From contig JAGOAX010000002.1 of assembly GCA_017983695.1 (NCBI GenBank), forward strand, positions 407,557 to 471,556: 64,000 bases of DNA, written 5' to 3'. This document shows, piece after piece, positions 33,639 through 41,599 of the stretch; within the stretch, counting starts at the first letter, position 1; every line of letters starts with the position of its first letter. The DNA comes from Ferruginibacter sp. Its GTDB lineage: Bacteria; Bacteroidota; Bacteroidia; Chitinophagales; Chitinophagaceae. Both the position numbers and the translations under genes were made by a program. The notes below the pieces were generated by a model, which was given only the letters and a program-made list of their open reading frames with translations, made no database searches and had not been told where the DNA came from.

Positions 33639-36122
33639 TTGAAATTATTTCGTTTTCCATTATTCTTTATTGCGTTTGTTTTTTTAACAACAGGTATATA
33701 TGCCCAGGGCATCAGCTTTAAAGGTATCATACAGGATGCACATACTAAAGAGCCGGTAAGTTATGCTTCTATCTATTTCACCAGGTCAGGCATTGGAAAA
33801 ACATCCGATAGCGCCGGCAATTTTTCTTTTAACATCAGCAAATTTTTAAAAGACACCTTAGTGGTAAGTTATGTGGGTTATGAATTATACAGGCTTGCCA
33901 TTACTGATTCTGTAAATAATAAATCCATAGTTATACCATTACAAAGAGGTGCTGCCACAGGCGGAGTTACAGTAAAATCAAAATTTAATAAGGGTTTGTT
34001 TTTGTGGAAAAAGATAATGAGCAAAAAGAAACAGTACAACCGGTATAACCTGCCCAACTTTGGCTACGAGGCATACAATAAACTTGAAATAGACATCAAA
34101 AATTTTAAGCCCGAGAAAGCCAAAAAGAATTTTCTGCTAAAACCGTTTGCGTTCGTTTTTGATAACATAGACAGTACCAGTGAAAAAGAACCTTTTTTAC
34201 CGGCTTATCTTTTAGAAAGTGTAAGCGATTATGCTTTTCAGCGCAATACCAAAAAGTTTTTTGAAAACATTAAAGCCAGCAACCAAAAGGGCTTGGAAAA
34301 TGAAAGCCTTACCAAACTGATGGGTGTAATGAACCAAAATGTAAATGTGTACGGCAATTTTGTTAATGTAATGGACAAGGATTTTATTGGCCCTTTTAAC
34401 GATAATGCCGATGTGTACTATAATTTTTTTGTACCAGATACCCAGGTGGTAGGCGGAAAAAAAATATTTCATTTTGTTTTTGCGCCAAAACACACCGGGC
34501 AAAATACATTCGAAGGCGATGCCTGGGTAACGGCACAAACTTTTCAAATACAAAAAATAAGTTTGTACCTGGGTAAAGATGCCAATATCAATTATATCGA
34601 CAGGATAAGTGTGTTCCAGGAATTTATTCCCTTAAGTGACAGTGTGTATTTTTTAAACCGGGATAAATTTTTTGCCGACTTTAAAGTTTTGGGGAAACAA
34701 TCGCTCACTTTAATAGGACGAAAAACAACATCATACCGTAATATTATTATCAACAGCGATTCTATTACCAATTTATTTAAAAAACAACCGGTTGAAGAAG
34801 TAATAAAAACAGAACCGGGCAGTAGTGCTAAAACAGATTCTGTATGGAACACACTCCGGCACGACACTTTATCTGCCAACGAAAAAGCAATTTACAGCAC
34901 AGTTGATAAGTTATTGCAAATGCCCAAATTTCAGCGGCTGCAAAACACCTTGAAATTTATAGGCACAGGATATAAAACCTTAACCAATTTTGAAATTGGC
35001 CCGTGGTTTAACTGGATAAGCAGTAATAACTGGGAAGGCACCCGTCTACGTTTCGACCTGGGAACAACCACCGGTTTTAATAAACATATTTACCTGCACA
35101 CCTATTTAGCGTACGGCTTTAGTGATAAGAAATTTAAAGGCAAAGCCGAAGCTTACTGGATTGTAACAAGAGATCCAAAACGTTTTCGGCTCCATCTTTC
35201 CTATAGTGATGATATTGATAACGGCATTAACCAGATTGGCGATGTGGGACAGGACAATATTTTTTCTTTGGCCATACGCAAACCCAACACCACCCGAAAA
35301 TTTCTTCAACTTAAAGATCTGCGTTTTGAAGTATTTAATGAATTGGGCAAGGGTTTTTCTACCGAATGGTTTATTTCTCACAGGCAGTATAACCCATTAA
35401 AAAATTTACCTTTTAAAACCACCTTTCCTGTAACCAGCGGCCAATCCTTAACAAATTTTGAAGTAGCGCTAAAATTACGTTTTGCTTACCTGGAGCAATT
35501 TGTTGAAGGAGATTACTTTCGCTATTCGCTGGGCACAAAATATCCTGTTGCAGAACTTATGGTAGCAAAAGGATTTTCCGGCGTATTAAACAGTGCTTAC
35601 AGTTATAACAAAATAACTGCATCGGTTAAGGATTATATGAAGATCTCACCCTACGGTTCCTTTTCTTATAAAGTTTATGCAGGAAAAATTAATGGCACGT
35701 TACCTTTTACTTTTTTAGAAAACCATCCGGGTAACGACATTTACTATTATAACCCCGGAAGTTTTAACCTGATGAACCGCTTTGAGTATTTAAGTGATAA
35801 ATATGCCGGTGTTAATGTAGAGCATAATGTAGGCTCGGGCCTGTTCCGGTTTATTCCAATTACCCGTAAATTAAAATGGCGACAATTCTGGAATGCAAAA
35901 GCAGTTTGGGGCTCGTTAAATACAGCAAATACAGTACTCAATAACAGCACCGGGGCTTTTAAAACATTAAACAACACTACGTATTTAGAAGTCGGCACCG
36001 GCATTGATAATATTTTAAAAATACTCCGTCTCGATTTTGTATGGCGTATTTTGCCAAGGCCATTACCGGTAAATAAAACTTCCCGGTTTGGAATTTTTGG
36101 CAGCTTCCAGTTTCAGTTTTAA
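33639..36122 (+). CDS. DUF5686 outer-membrane protein with carboxypeptidase-like N-terminal domain
   Basis: 827 residues beginning at a TTG, which is needed to include the signal peptide (MKLFRFPLFFIAFVF to IYAQ). Residues about 22-110 are a CarboxypepD_reg-like domain (GIIQDAHTKEPVSYASIYF, SAGNFSFNI, VSYVGYE). The rest is a DUF5686 region ending in an outer-membrane beta-barrel with aromatic strand ends (terminal FGSFQFQF). The exact role is unknown. It interrupts the lpxD-lpxC/fabZ pair that is usually contiguous, and a 14-bp inverted repeat (36128-36191) separates it from lpxC. Confidence 0.85.
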   Translation: MKLFRFPLFFIAFVFLTTGIYAQGISFKGIIQDAHTKEPVSYASIYFTRSGIGKTSDSAGNFSFNISKFLKDTLVVSYVGYELYRLAITDSVNNKSIVIPLQRGAATGGVTVKSKFNKGLFLWKKIMSKKKQYNRYNLPNFGYEAYNKLEIDIKNFKPEKAKKNFLLKPFAFVFDNIDSTSEKEPFLPAYLLESVSDYAFQRNTKKFFENIKASNQKGLENESLTKLMGVMNQNVNVYGNFVNVMDKDFIGPFNDNADVYYNFFVPDTQVVGGKKIFHFVFAPKHTGQNTFEGDAWVTAQTFQIQKISLYLGKDANINYIDRISVFQEFIPLSDSVYFLNRDKFFADFKVLGKQSLTLIGRKTTSYRNIIINSDSITNLFKKQPVEEVIKTEPGSSAKTDSVWNTLRHDTLSANEKAIYSTVDKLLQMPKFQRLQNTLKFIGTGYKTLTNFEIGPWFNWISSNNWEGTRLRFDLGTTTGFNKHIYLHTYLAYGFSDKKFKGKAEAYWIVTRDPKRFRLHLSYSDDIDNGINQIGDVGQDNIFSLAIRKPNTTRKFLQLKDLRFEVFNELGKGFSTEWFISHRQYNPLKNLPFKTTFPVTSGQSLTNFEVALKLRFAYLEQFVEGDYFRYSLGTKYPVAELMVAKGFSGVLNSAYSYNKITASVKDYMKISPYGSFSYKVYAGKINGTLPFTFLENHPGNDIYYYNPGSFNLMNRFEYLSDKYAGVNVEHNVGSGLFRFIPITRKLKWRQFWNAKAVWGSLNTANTVLNNSTGAFKTLNNTTYLEVGTGIDNILKILRLDFVWRILPRPLPVNKTSRFGIFGSFQFQF

Positions 36123-36127
36123 TATCT

Positions 36128-36191
36128 CCCGCTGATTACGCAAATACAGCAGATAATTAATTTTATCAGCGACAGCAGCGTAATCAGCGGG
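36128..36191. repeat. 14-bp inverted repeat between the DUF5686 gene and lpxC/fabZ
   Basis: CCCGCTGATTACGC (36128-36141) is the exact reverse complement of GCGTAATCAGCGGG (36178-36191), with a 36-nt AT-rich loop. There is no T-tract. It is similar in style to dispersed CAGCGGG/GATTACGC palindromes I recall from Bacteroidetes. It is absent from typical compact lpx operons. Confidence 0.8.
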
Positions 36192-36207
36192 CTAACCAAA
36201 AATCAAA

Positions 36208-36215
36208 TATCTTTG
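36208..36215 (+). promoter_or_regulatory. -7 box for lpxC/fabZ, deciding its start codon
   Basis: TATCTTTG (perfect TAnnTTTG). An in-frame TTG at 36213 lies inside this box and would not be transcribed, so the ATG at 36237 is the likely start, with a leader of about 16 nt. Confidence 0.6.
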
Positions 36216-36236
36216 GAGCCAAAATTTTCAGTATTG

Positions 36237-37643
36237 ATGGACAAAAACTTTAACCCCGATAAACAGCATACCCTTTCCGCAGCGGTAAGCATTTCGGGCA
36301 CCGGTTTGCATACCGGCATTAATGTAGATATGACGCTTAAACCCGCCAACCCGGGTTTTGGTTTCCAGTTTCAGCGTATTGATTTACCGGGGATGCCTGT
36401 AATTAAAGCCGATTGCGACCTGGTAACCGACACATCAAGAGGTACAACTTTAGAGCAGGGCGAAGTTAAAGTAAGCACTGTTGAACATATATTAGCAGCG
36501 TTGGTAGGCATGGGCGTTGACAATTGTTTGATTGAAATTAACGGCCCCGAAATACCAATTATTGACGGAAGTAGCGAACCTTTTGTAGAAATAATTGAAG
36601 AAACCGGTGTAACGGAACAGGATGCTGCTAAAGTATGGTACACCATTGATACCAATATTTCTCATTACGATGATGTAAAAAGGGTGGAGATGACTGCCCT
36701 GCCGGCAACACAATACCATATTACCACTTTAATAGATTTTAACAGCCCGGTTTTAGGCACACAACATGCCAGTATAAAATCAATAAAAGAATTTAAAACC
36801 GAAATTGCCCCCTGCCGCACATTTTGTTTTTTGCATGAGCTGGAAATGCTGCTGGATAATAACCTGGTAAAAGGCGGCGATATCAATAACGCCATTGTGG
36901 TGGTGGACAGGCCTGTTACCGAAGCAGAAATGAACCGGCTGGCCAAAGCATTTAAAAGAGAAAAGGTAGAAGTAAAAAGCGAAGGTTATTTAAACAATCT
37001 TGAACTGCGTTTTCCTAACGAACCGGCCCGTCATAAATTACTGGATGTTATTGGCGACCTTGCTTTAATAGGTTATCCCATTAAAGCACATATTATTGCC
37101 AACAGGCCTGGGCACAGCAGTAATGTAGAGTTTGCAAAAAAGATAAAACAGTACATCAAAAAAAATAAGCACACCCGGGATATTCCTATTTACAATCCTA
37201 ATCAGCAACCTGTTTACACACAACAGCAAATTGAAAAAACATTACCTCACCGTTTTCCTTTTTTGTTTGTTGATAAGATAATTGAGCTGACCGATAAACA
37301 AATTGTAGGTATAAAAAATGTAACTTTTAACGAGTTTTTCTTCCAGGGTCATTTTCCCGGCAACCCTGTAATGCCGGGTGTTTTGCAAATTGAAGCACTG
37401 GCACAAACCGGTGGTATACTTTGTATAAATGCCATGCCCGAAGGACAATATGATACTTATTTTTTAAAAATAGAGAATTGTAAATTCAAACAAAAAGTAG
37501 TGCCGGGTGATACCATGCTGTTAAAAATGGAACTGATAGAACCTATACGCCGTGGTATTTGTATTATGAGGGGCAGTGTGTATGTAGGCAATAAACTGTG
37601 TACCGAAGCAGATTTAACCGCACAGCTGGTAAAGCGCAATTAG
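36237..37643 (+). CDS. lpxC/fabZ: LpxC/FabZ bifunctional deacetylase/dehydratase
   Basis: A fusion typical of Bacteroidetes. The LpxC half (about 1-305) deacetylates UDP-3-O-acyl-GlcNAc, the committed step of lipid A synthesis. It has zinc-site sequences VEHILAAL and HKLLDVIGDLALIG, with GPEIPIIDGSSEPF. The FabZ half (about 320-468) is a hotdog 3-hydroxyacyl-ACP dehydratase with LPHRFPFLFVDKI, GHFPGNPVMPGVLQIEALAQ and catalytic His/Glu. The ATG at 36237 is preferred over an in-frame TTG 24 nt upstream (see the -7 box). lpxA follows. Confidence 0.96.
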   Translation: MDKNFNPDKQHTLSAAVSISGTGLHTGINVDMTLKPANPGFGFQFQRIDLPGMPVIKADCDLVTDTSRGTTLEQGEVKVSTVEHILAALVGMGVDNCLIEINGPEIPIIDGSSEPFVEIIEETGVTEQDAAKVWYTIDTNISHYDDVKRVEMTALPATQYHITTLIDFNSPVLGTQHASIKSIKEFKTEIAPCRTFCFLHELEMLLDNNLVKGGDINNAIVVVDRPVTEAEMNRLAKAFKREKVEVKSEGYLNNLELRFPNEPARHKLLDVIGDLALIGYPIKAHIIANRPGHSSNVEFAKKIKQYIKKNKHTRDIPIYNPNQQPVYTQQQIEKTLPHRFPFLFVDKIIELTDKQIVGIKNVTFNEFFFQGHFPGNPVMPGVLQIEALAQTGGILCINAMPEGQYDTYFLKIENCKFKQKVVPGDTMLLKMELIEPIRRGICIMRGSVYVGNKLCTEADLTAQLVKRN

Positions 37644-37658
37644 CCAATTCGATAATGT

Positions 37659-37764
37659 GCTAATGTGCTAATACAGTAATTATCATTAGTTACAAGCAAA
37701 AATTAGCAAATAAATGCATTATAAAATTAAAAAGTATCTTTAAATCAAAAATTAGCACATTAGC
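37659..37764. repeat. AT-rich 14-bp inverted repeat between lpxC/fabZ and lpxA
   Basis: GCTAATGTGCTAAT (37659-37672) is perfectly complementary to ATTAGCACATTAGC (37751-37764). Further TTAGCAAAT copies lie in and after the loop. It is likely a simple-sequence intergenic repeat, although the mRNA could fold here. Confidence 0.7.
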
Positions 37765-37792
37765 AAATCAGCTAATTAGCAAATTAAAACCA

Positions 37793-38590
37793 ATGATTCA
37801 TCCACACACATACATACACCCCAACGCAAAGCTGGCCACTAATGTTAAGATAGATCCCTTTAGTGTATTGCATCAAAATGTAGAAATTGGTGAGGGCACA
37901 TGGATTGGCAGTAATGTTACCATTATGGATGGTGCAAGAATCGGGAAAAACTGCCGCATCTTTCCAGGCGCAGTTATAGCAGCAATACCACAAGATCTCA
38001 AATATGAAGGCGAACAAACTACCGTGGAAATTGGCGACAACACTACCATAAGGGAGTTTGTAACTGTTAACCGTGGTAGTAAAGACCGGTGGACAACCAA
38101 AGTAGGCAACAACTGTTTAATAATGGCTTACAGCCATATAGCACACGATTGTATTGTAGGCAACAATTGTATTATGAGTAATAATACCCAAATGGCCGGC
38201 CACGTAACTATGGGTGATAATGCAATACTTGCAGGTATGTGTGCCGTACACCAGTTTGTGCAAATTGGCCAGCATGCATTTATTGCAGGCGGCAGTTTGG
38301 TAAGTAAAGATGTACCACCCTATATTAAGGCTGGACGTACACCATTAAGTTATGCAGGCGTAAATTCTGTAGGCTTAAAACGCCGTGGTTTTTCTTTAGA
38401 CCGTATTAACCAGATACTGGATATTTACCGCATCATTTACAATAAAGGAATGAACACCTCCCAGGCATTAAACTATATTGAAGAAGAATTTCCGGCCACC
38501 GATGAACGTGATGAAATAGTAACTTTTATCCGTGACAGCGGCAGGGGAATAATAAAACGTTTTACCAAGGGAAGTATGGATGATGAGTAA
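37793..38590 (+). CDS. lpxA: LpxA, UDP-N-acetylglucosamine acyltransferase
   Basis: First enzyme of lipid A synthesis; trimeric left-handed beta-helix. The 265 residues begin MIHPHTYIHPNAKLATN and contain repeated hexapeptides, GAVIAAIPQDLKYEGE, NRGSKDRWTTKVGNN, catalytic His in AYSHIAHDC, and GMCAVHQFVQIGQHAFIAGGS. The C-terminal helical domain (about 190-260) binds acyl-ACP. It is the last recognised lipid A gene in the block. Confidence 0.97.
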   Translation: MIHPHTYIHPNAKLATNVKIDPFSVLHQNVEIGEGTWIGSNVTIMDGARIGKNCRIFPGAVIAAIPQDLKYEGEQTTVEIGDNTTIREFVTVNRGSKDRWTTKVGNNCLIMAYSHIAHDCIVGNNCIMSNNTQMAGHVTMGDNAILAGMCAVHQFVQIGQHAFIAGGSLVSKDVPPYIKAGRTPLSYAGVNSVGLKRRGFSLDRINQILDIYRIIYNKGMNTSQALNYIEEEFPATDERDEIVTFIRDSGRGIIKRFTKGSMDDE

Positions 38591-38596
38591 GGGCGT

Positions 38597-38622
38597 CCCC
38601 TCCGCCCCCTAAAGGGGGAACT
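38597..38622 (+). repeat. C-rich hairpin repeat downstream of lpxA
   Basis: CCCCTCCGCCCCCTAAAGGG(GGAACT) begins 7 nt after the lpxA stop codon. It matches the minus-strand element near porX (29420-29445) in 25 of 26 positions. Confidence 0.8.
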
Positions 38623-38679
38623 AATTATGGAGAAGAAGGTGTTGTTTATTTTTTTGAAACAGGCTTTGGTAATTCTGCT

Positions 38680-38743
38680 CATCTCCATTGGCGTCGCACT
38701 CTTGTACTATATATCTTTATTCAACTTTTATCTAAGCGTATAA
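38680..38743 (-). repeat. Bipartite dispersed repeat, copy B
   Basis: Same two blocks as copy A: 38680-38703 (core CATTGGCGTCGCACTCTT) and 38717-38743 (ending TTTATCTAAGCGTATAA), in the same orientation on the chromosome. It lies between lpxA and the ABC ATPase gene and is therefore antisense to the ABC leader. Confidence 0.75.
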
Positions 38744-38765
38744 TAAACAATTTCACTAAAGATAC

Positions 38766-39434
38766 ATGAGCCAAAAAGAATTGAACTCCCCAATCGAGTT
38801 CCCTCTCCTTGGGAGAGGGGTTGGGGTGAGGCTTAACAACGTTGGCAAAAGATTTAACCGGGAGTGGATATTCCGGCATTGCAGTTACACATTTGTTTCA
38901 GGTAAAAGCTATGCAATTACCGGCTCCAATGGTTCGGGCAAATCAACATTACTGCAGGTAATAGCTGGCTCACTCACTCACAACGAAGGAACAATTGAGG
39001 TAACAGCTTTACAAACACAAACTATAAACAACGAACAACTTTACCAACACATTTCCATTGCTGCACCTTATTTAGAATTAGTAGAAGAAATGTCGGCCAG
39101 GGAAATGCTGGAATTTCATGCACAATTTAAACCGCTTGTTTTACCAATTGCCGAAGCACTGCAAATAGTTGGATTAGAAAAAGCAACCGACAAACAAATA
39201 CGTTATTACAGCAGCGGCATGAAACAACGTTTAAAACTGGCCCAGGCCTTCTTCAGCAATACACCAGTTTTGTTATTAGATGAACCCACCACCAATTTAG
39301 ATGCTGATGGCATTGCATTGTACCATCATTTAATTGATAACTATACTTCCGGTAAATTAATTATTGTAAGCAGTAATGATGCACAGGAGTATGATTTTTG
39401 TAAAGAAGTGATTAAGATTGGGGAGTATAAGTAA
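38766..39434 (+). CDS. ABC transporter ATP-binding protein
   Basis: A 222-residue ATPase with Walker A GSNGSGKST (about 57-65), signature YYSSGMKQRLKL (usually LSGGQ), Walker B VLLLDEPTTNLD and switch region VSSND. It has no permease partner adjacent; the transport substrate is unknown. It commonly follows lpxA in Bacteroidetes. The normal N-terminus should begin near RLNNVGKRFNREW (about residue 22). The preceding residues (SPIEFPLLGRGVGV) are encoded by a repeat element, so the 5' end of the gene was either extended by the repeat or starts at an unrecognised codon after it. Confidence 0.88.
   Translation: MSQKELNSPIEFPLLGRGVGVRLNNVGKRFNREWIFRHCSYTFVSGKSYAITGSNGSGKSTLLQVIAGSLTHNEGTIEVTALQTQTINNEQLYQHISIAAPYLELVEEMSAREMLEFHAQFKPLVLPIAEALQIVGLEKATDKQIRYYSSGMKQRLKLAQAFFSNTPVLLLDEPTTNLDADGIALYHHLIDNYTSGKLIIVSSNDAQEYDFCKEVIKIGEYK
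38799..38830 (+). repeat. Palindromic repeat inside the 5' end of the ABC gene
   Basis: TTCCCTCTCCTTGGGAGAGG followed by GGTTGGGGTGAG. CTCTCC/GGGAGAG forms a hairpin and the tail matches the GGTTGGGGT of the element at 4741-4764. It encodes residues about 12-20 of the ABC protein, before the conserved domain starts. Confidence 0.7.
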
Positions 39435-39436
39435 GT

Positions 39437-39832
39437 TTAACTTGCAATTATTTTATATCTACTACCCTTTAATAATATCTCAGCTCCTGTTTTTGGGTTT
39501 TTTATTTTTAAATCTTCAATAATTATTGAGGCACCAACTCTTAGCTTGTCCTTAAAATAAATTAATGGGTACCCTCCAGTACCACTACTAACAGCAAGTT
39601 GCACAACAATTGTTGGTGGGTATCCAAGATCAGTTAAATATATAGTAACAGTGTTGTGATTTAAAGGCAAATCAATTGTTGTAATTAATTTAATAGAAGT
39701 ATCCGTCAATTGGCTCAATTTAATCTCATTGCCATCTATTCCTTTTAAATATATTCTATTTTGTACCTGCGAAAAAGCAACTACAGATGTTGAAATTAAA
39801 ACTAGAACAATGAAAAATATTCTTTTAAACAT
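39437..39832 (-). CDS. Secreted protein of unknown function
   Basis: 131 residues. A Sec signal peptide (MFKRIFFIVLVLISTSVVAFSQ) is followed by a beta-rich mature region (NRIYLKGIDGNEIKLSQL, NTVTIYLTDLGYPPTIVVQL, ILLKGSRYKIIAS). It is probably periplasmic. It shares strand and a 28-nt gap with alanine dehydrogenase upstream, and its stop nearly touches the ABC gene's stop on the other strand. No family recognised. Confidence 0.65.
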   Translation of the reverse strand: MFKRIFFIVLVLISTSVVAFSQVQNRIYLKGIDGNEIKLSQLTDTSIKLITTIDLPLNHNTVTIYLTDLGYPPTIVVQLAVSSGTGGYPLIYFKDKLRVGASIIIEDLKIKNPKTGAEILLKGSRYKIIAS

Positions 39833-39860
39833 AACTATATCTCTTATAGAAACGCTTTAC

Positions 39861-41075
39861 TTACCTTCTGCTTGCAATCAGCAAATTCAAATCAGTATAT
39901 TTTAAATCAAACCTTTCGCTTAAATAAAAATTAGTTAGGCTGCCTTTAAATAAATAAATACCACTGCGGATATTTATTTTGTACCAGATCAGTTTGTCAA
40001 CGCCGCCTTCCGCTGCCGTTTCAAGCAGTAAAGGCATAAGCACATTACTTATTGCCTGCGATGCAGTACGGGCAAAGCCGCTTGGTATATTGGGCACACC
40101 GTAATGTATTACATCATACTTTTTAAATACCGGTTTTTCATGTGTGGTTACTTCACTGGTTTCAAAACAACCACCACGGTCAATGCTTACATCCACAATT
40201 ACACTGCCCGGCCGCATCTGGCTCACCATTTCTTCTGTAACTATTAATGGTGTACGGCCGCCATCGCTGCTTAATGCTCCAACGGCCACATCGCAGGTTT
40301 TTAATTGCTTCGATAATATCTTAGGTTCAATCACACTCGTCCACATACGTACACCAATATTATTCTGCATGCGTTTTAAGCGGTAAATATCATTATCAAA
40401 AACTTTTACACTGGCACCCATGGCCAATGCTGTACGGGCAGCATATTCCCCTACTATCCCGGCACCAATTATAATAACTTTTGTTGGCGGTATGCCACTT
40501 ATTCCCCCAACCAAAACACCCTTACCATTGTTGGCATTACTTAAATATTGCCCTGCAATAAGCATTACCGCACTGCCTGCAATTTCGCTCATACTGCGTA
40601 CAATGGGGTTATGCCCGGTTTCGTCTTTCAGGTTTTCAAAACTCAGTGCCGTAATTTTTTTATCCATCATCTTTTGCAGTATCTCACTTTTCATTACGGC
40701 TAAATGTATGGGAGAAATGATGTATTGGTTATACTTCAGCAATTCACACTCACTGTCGCTTACCGGTGCACTTTTTACCAGTATATCACATTCGTACACT
40801 TCTTTTTTATCGTAGGCAATTTTAGCTCCTGCTTCGCTGTAATCCTTATCAGTGTAACTCGATCCGTGGCCGGCTTTTGTTTCCACCACTACCCGGTGGC
40901 CGTTAGCCACCATTACACTTACTGCTTCGGGTGTAAGTGCAATACGGTTTTCGCTAAAAGAAGTTTCTTTAGGAATACCGATAAACAATTCTGCTCCTTT
41001 AGGCTTAACATCCAGCGTTTCTTCCAGCGTTTCGTAAGTAAATGAGGGTGATACAAAAGGTCTTGATGTAGCCAC
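39861..41075 (-). CDS. ald: Alanine dehydrogenase
   Basis: NAD-dependent oxidative deamination of alanine to pyruvate. 404 residues starting at GTG (41075). The conserved substrate and NAD-binding sequences are present: IGIPKETSFSENRIALTPEAV, GHRVVVETKAG, ISPIHLAV, VIIIGAGIVGEYAARTALAMGA (Rossmann) and VDVSIDRGGCFETS. The N-terminal 30 residues and the C-terminal about 30 residues extend beyond classical Ald, as in Bacteroidetes homologues. It lies next to tsaE on the same strand. Confidence 0.92.
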   Translation of the reverse strand: MATSRPFVSPSFTYETLEETLDVKPKGAELFIGIPKETSFSENRIALTPEAVSVMVANGHRVVVETKAGHGSSYTDKDYSEAGAKIAYDKKEVYECDILVKSAPVSDSECELLKYNQYIISPIHLAVMKSEILQKMMDKKITALSFENLKDETGHNPIVRSMSEIAGSAVMLIAGQYLSNANNGKGVLVGGISGIPPTKVIIIGAGIVGEYAARTALAMGASVKVFDNDIYRLKRMQNNIGVRMWTSVIEPKILSKQLKTCDVAVGALSSDGGRTPLIVTEEMVSQMRPGSVIVDVSIDRGGCFETSEVTTHEKPVFKKYDVIHYGVPNIPSGFARTASQAISNVLMPLLLETAAEGGVDKLIWYKINIRSGIYLFKGSLTNFYLSERFDLKYTDLNLLIASRR

Positions 41076-41123
41076 AGTAATGAAAAATTGAAGTTTAAAA
41101 TTTGATAGTTCTTAACCCTGAAA

Positions 41124-41537
41124 TTACAAATTTATTTGCAGCTTTCTGGTATTTGTATTTATTGCAATAATGGTAATATGTAAAGTGTCATCAGGGAAAA
41201 TGCCCGGTGCTTTTTCAGGCCATTCCACCAAACAGGTATTACCCGAATACAAACAATCTTCAACACCGGTATTAACAGCTTCCTGTTCGTCTTTCAATCG
41301 GTACAGATCCATATGGTAAATCGTTTTACCGGTTACAGTTGCATACTGGTTAATAATAGAAAATGTAGGGCTGGAGATAGTGTCTTTTACTTCCATTACT
41401 TCACATAATGCATGAATAAAGGTGGTTTTACCTGCACCCATCTCACCATGAAAGGCAAAAACAGTTTTTGTACCTGCCGCTGTTAAAAACTGTTCGGCAG
41501 CGCTTTTAATATTTTCCAGCTTAAAATTTAAATCCAT
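41124..41537 (-). CDS. tsaE: TsaE, tRNA threonylcarbamoyladenosine biosynthesis ATPase
   Basis: A P-loop ATPase required with TsaB/TsaC/TsaD for the t6A37 tRNA modification. 137 residues with Walker A GEMGAGKTTF (31-40), TISSPTFSIINQY, HMDLYRL and LVEWPEKA. The ATG at 41537 gives the usual length. A longer in-frame start at 41651 would overlap the divergent copA gene and is rejected. A TATCTTTG box 4 nt upstream predicts a leaderless mRNA. Confidence 0.94.
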   Translation of the reverse strand: MDLNFKLENIKSAAEQFLTAAGTKTVFAFHGEMGAGKTTFIHALCEVMEVKDTISSPTFSIINQYATVTGKTIYHMDLYRLKDEQEAVNTGVEDCLYSGNTCLVEWPEKAPGIFPDDTLHITIIAINTNTRKLQINL

Positions 41538-41541
41538 GTTG

Positions 41542-41549
41542 CAAAGATA
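41542..41549 (-). promoter_or_regulatory. -7 box of tsaE (leaderless type)
   Basis: The minus strand reads TATCTTTG, then CAAC, then ATG: a perfect TAnnTTTG placed 4 nt before the start codon. Confidence 0.65.
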
Positions 41550-41587
41550 TTTTCCTTGTTTGGTAATTGGCTGATTAAAACAGGTAA

Positions 41588-41595
41588 TAATTTTG
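41588..41595 (+). promoter_or_regulatory. -7 box of the CPx-ATPase gene (leaderless type)
   Basis: TAATTTTG, then CAGT, then ATG: a perfect TAnnTTTG placed 4 nt before the start codon. It is back-to-back with the tsaE box in a 62-nt divergent region. Confidence 0.65.
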
Positions 41596-41599
41596 CAGT

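Noticed and set aside
38473..38688. 71-codon minus-strand frame beginning in repeat copy B
   Set aside because: It covers the C-rich repeat and the antisense of lpxA; its apparent protein sequence is derived from repeats.
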